Shown in pieces: positions 62,267 to 64,000 of a stretch of DNA of 64,000 nucleotides (positions within the stretch are counted from its first letter, which is position 1; every line of letters begins with the position of its first letter). A program made the translations under genes and the position numbers. The notes beneath the pieces are model-generated. The model saw nothing but the letters and a program-made list of their open reading frames with translations, was not told the origin of the DNA and did not search any database. The DNA is from Gemmatimonadaceae bacterium (GTDB lineage: Bacteria > Gemmatimonadota > Gemmatimonadetes > Gemmatimonadales > Gemmatimonadaceae), in assembly GCA_025362035.1 (NCBI GenBank), contig JANYIN010000102.1, forward strand, positions 16,504 to 80,503, written 5' to 3'.

Positions 62267-63744
62267 GACCCGGTCTCGGACAACATACGCAGCTCCGGCA
62301 GGAACTGAAGATCAATCCACGCCTGTACCAGGCGATGGATCTGCTGTACATGCCGCTACTCGACCTCCAGAACCACCTTAAACAGGAGCTTCTGAACAAT
62401 CCGTTCCTCGACATGATCGAGCCGGACGAGGAGGACGAGGAGGGCGAGGAGGGGGAAGTCCAGGAGGAATCCGCGAACGAGACGGAGGCGGAGAAGGCCG
62501 AAAAGGAGGAGAAAAGCGAGATCGACTGGGAGGAGATTCTCCTGGACGGGTTCGACGCGGGCGGCCGTCGCGAAGAGCACGAGGAACGCGAGTACTATGA
62601 GCCCGTCACCGTGGACACCCGTGACCTGGCCGACCATCTCCGCGACCAGGTGACGCTGCTGGATCTCAACGGACGCCAGATGTACCTGGCCGAAGAGTTC
62701 ATTGGCAACATCAACGAGGACGGGTACCTCGCCTGCGGTCTCGAGAAGATCGTGGAAGGAGTGAACGAGAGCGTCCAGAAGGTCGTGGAAGAGAACGATC
62801 GCGAGGTGAGCGACCTTCCGCTCTACACGATGGTCGAGGCCGAGGAGATGCTGCGCGTGGTCCAGAGTCTCGACCCACCGGGCGTGGCCGCGCGGGATCT
62901 ACGCGAGTGCCTCATGTTGCAGCTACGCGAAGCGGGACTCGAGCACTCCGTGCCCTTTCGCCTGGTGCGGGACTGCTTCGACGAGCTGATAGCCCATCGC
63001 TGGAGTGAGATCTCCAAGAAATTCGGCATCAGCCCCGCCGACGTGCAGAAGGCGGCTGACGAAATCGCGAAGCTCGATCCCAAGCCCGGGCTGGTGTACA
63101 GCGACGCGAGTGATAACTACATCATCCCCGACCTGATCGTCGACAAGATCGACGGGAAGTACTTCGTCTTCCTCAACGACGCCAATCTCCCACGCCTGAA
63201 GTTGAGCAAGGCGTATCAGGAGATCGCTCGCGACAAGAAGAAGTTCGACGGCGAGAACAAGGAGTTCATCTCGAACAAGTTGAATTCCGCCAACTGGATG
63301 ATCCAGGCCATCGAGCAGCGTCGGCAGACGATGCTCAAGGTCATGAACTACATCGTGGACCGGCAGCGGGAGTTCTTCGAGAAGGGGGTGCAGTTCCTGA
63401 AGCCCCTCACCCTGCGCGAAGTCGCGGAGGTGATCAGCATGCACGAGAGCACGGTGAGTCGCGTCACGAACGAGAAGTTCGTGCAGACGCCGCGGGGCGT
63501 GCTGCCGCTCAAGTTCTTCTTTTCGTCGGGGCTGTCCACCACCGCAGGGGAGGACGTGTCGGCGCGCGGCATCAAGGCGCAGATCCAGAAGCTCGTGGCC
63601 GATGAGGATTCCAAGCACCCGCTCACCGATCAGGCCATCGTCAACATCCTGAAGGAGACGGGCGTGCAGATCGCGCGGCGTACGGTGGCCAAGTACCGCG
63701 ACCAGCTCGGCGTGCTCTCGGCACGCATGCGAAAGCGGGTATGA
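62263..63744 (+). CDS. rpoN: RNA polymerase sigma-54 factor
   Basis: 493 residues. Region I is Gln/Leu-rich (QLRQELKINPRLYQAMDLLY), region II is extremely acidic (residues about 50-90, long Glu runs), region III has the core-binding part, a helix-turn-helix near LREVAEVISMHESTVSRV, and the RpoN box ARRTVAKYRD at 471-480. It directs transcription from -24/-12 promoters with an AAA+ activator. Its place after lptB is shared with Proteobacteria. Its stop overlaps the next ATG. Confidence 0.96.
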   Translation: MRPGLGQHTQLRQELKINPRLYQAMDLLYMPLLDLQNHLKQELLNNPFLDMIEPDEEDEEGEEGEVQEESANETEAEKAEKEEKSEIDWEEILLDGFDAGGRREEHEEREYYEPVTVDTRDLADHLRDQVTLLDLNGRQMYLAEEFIGNINEDGYLACGLEKIVEGVNESVQKVVEENDREVSDLPLYTMVEAEEMLRVVQSLDPPGVAARDLRECLMLQLREAGLEHSVPFRLVRDCFDELIAHRWSEISKKFGISPADVQKAADEIAKLDPKPGLVYSDASDNYIIPDLIVDKIDGKYFVFLNDANLPRLKLSKAYQEIARDKKKFDGENKEFISNKLNSANWMIQAIEQRRQTMLKVMNYIVDRQREFFEKGVQFLKPLTLREVAEVISMHESTVSRVTNEKFVQTPRGVLPLKFFFSSGLSTTAGEDVSARGIKAQIQKLVADEDSKHPLTDQAIVNILKETGVQIARRTVAKYRDQLGVLSARMRKRV

Positions 63745-64000
63745 TGACGGACGAACGCGCGCGCTCCATGTCGCCGTTCACCGCCGCACCGCACAAGCAG
63801 GTGGACGTCTCCGTGCTCGTGCCGGCAAAGGACGAGGCGGAGAACCTGCCGCTGTTCTTGGAGCTCGCCGCGGCGGCGTTCGCGGCGCATCCGGCCACCC
63901 GCTATGAGGTCGTCGTGGTGGATGACGGCTCCGTGGACGATAGCTGGGCAGTGCTCCAGCGCCTGCAGAGCCAGTATGCCTTCCTCCACGCCGTTCGGCA
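63741..64000 (+). CDS. Family 2 glycosyltransferase, N-terminal part (truncated by window end)
   Basis: 86 codons are visible. After a short polar leader the protein reads VSVLVPAKDEAENLPLFLEL and YEVVVVDDGSVDDSW, the GT2 nucleotide-sugar fold with the DDGS metal/UDP motif. It resembles dolichol-phosphate-mannose-synthase-like or undecaprenyl-phosphate sugar transferases, but the acceptor region is missing. Its overlap with rpoN suggests it belongs to the envelope operon. Confidence 0.8.
   Translation, partial: MMTDERARSMSPFTAAPHKQVDVSVLVPAKDEAENLPLFLELAAAAFAAHPATRYEVVVVDDGSVDDSWAVLQRLQSQYAFLHAVR

Overview
This 64 kb window is a dense, GC-rich, almost entirely housekeeping stretch of a Gram-negative (diderm) bacterial chromosome. 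Most genes lie on the + strand and many are joined by 4-base ATGA or GTGA overlaps. The organism respires with a complete 14-gene complex I and a type-B succinate:quinone oxidoreductase. It makes menaquinone by the futalosine route (mqnE, mqnA, mqnC), isoprenoids by the MEP route (ispD end, ispF), and LPS with KDO. This combination is compatible with Gemmatimonadota or a nearby FCB-like lineage. That placement is inference only, because no rRNA gene is present. I saw no tRNA, CRISPR array, insertion sequence or prophage.

Layout. 1-2091: ispD 3' end, tsaC/sua5, ywlE-like phosphatase and aroE. 2109-3529 (minus): a MoaD/ThiS-like ubiquitin-fold protein and a BNR-repeat protein, divergent from a MoeB-rhodanese fusion (3627). 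4953-8759: comF, then gap-pgk-tpiA. 8760-9838: a gene-poor kilobase with 36 in-phase degenerate 21-bp tandem units. 9839-11854: secG, carA and an HU-type DNA-binding protein with promoter and terminator. 11979-13644: moaD-moaE-moaA. 13724-18114: mdh and sdhCAB. 18197-18751 (minus): dcd. 18975-33415: nuoA to nuoN. 33462-41780: phosphomannomutase, UPF0182 membrane protein, carbamate kinase, sucCD, an EIIA-CBS fusion and ndk. 41876-47865: DUF177, rpmF, plsX, fabH, fabD, fabG, acpP, fabF. 47870-52401: mqnE, mqnA, mqnC, ispF, xerD. 52462-54161: pabA/trpG and an outer-membrane barrel. 54255-64000: kdsB, pyrG, kdsA, kdsC, kdsD, lptC, lptA-like, lptB fusion, rpoN and a truncated glycosyltransferase.

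How the genes work together. Glycolysis, malate dehydrogenase, succinyl-CoA synthetase and succinate dehydrogenase feed NADH and electrons to menaquinone through Nuo and Sdh. The plsX-fab block supplies acyl chains for membranes and LPS. The kds-lpt block makes CMP-KDO (PyrG supplies the CTP) and exports LPS. The moa/moe genes make molybdopterin.

Most unusual items: the 21-bp array between tpiA and secG; a recurring promoter form (TTGAC-like -35, 18-bp spacer, TAA[C/G]TT -10) before four transcription units; an LptB with about 157 extra N-terminal residues; MqnE with a CX5CX2C cysteine spacing; an EIIA-CBS fusion beside sucCD; and a BNR/MoaD-like pair opposite MoeB. No complete undescribed system is proven; the array is the best candidate.
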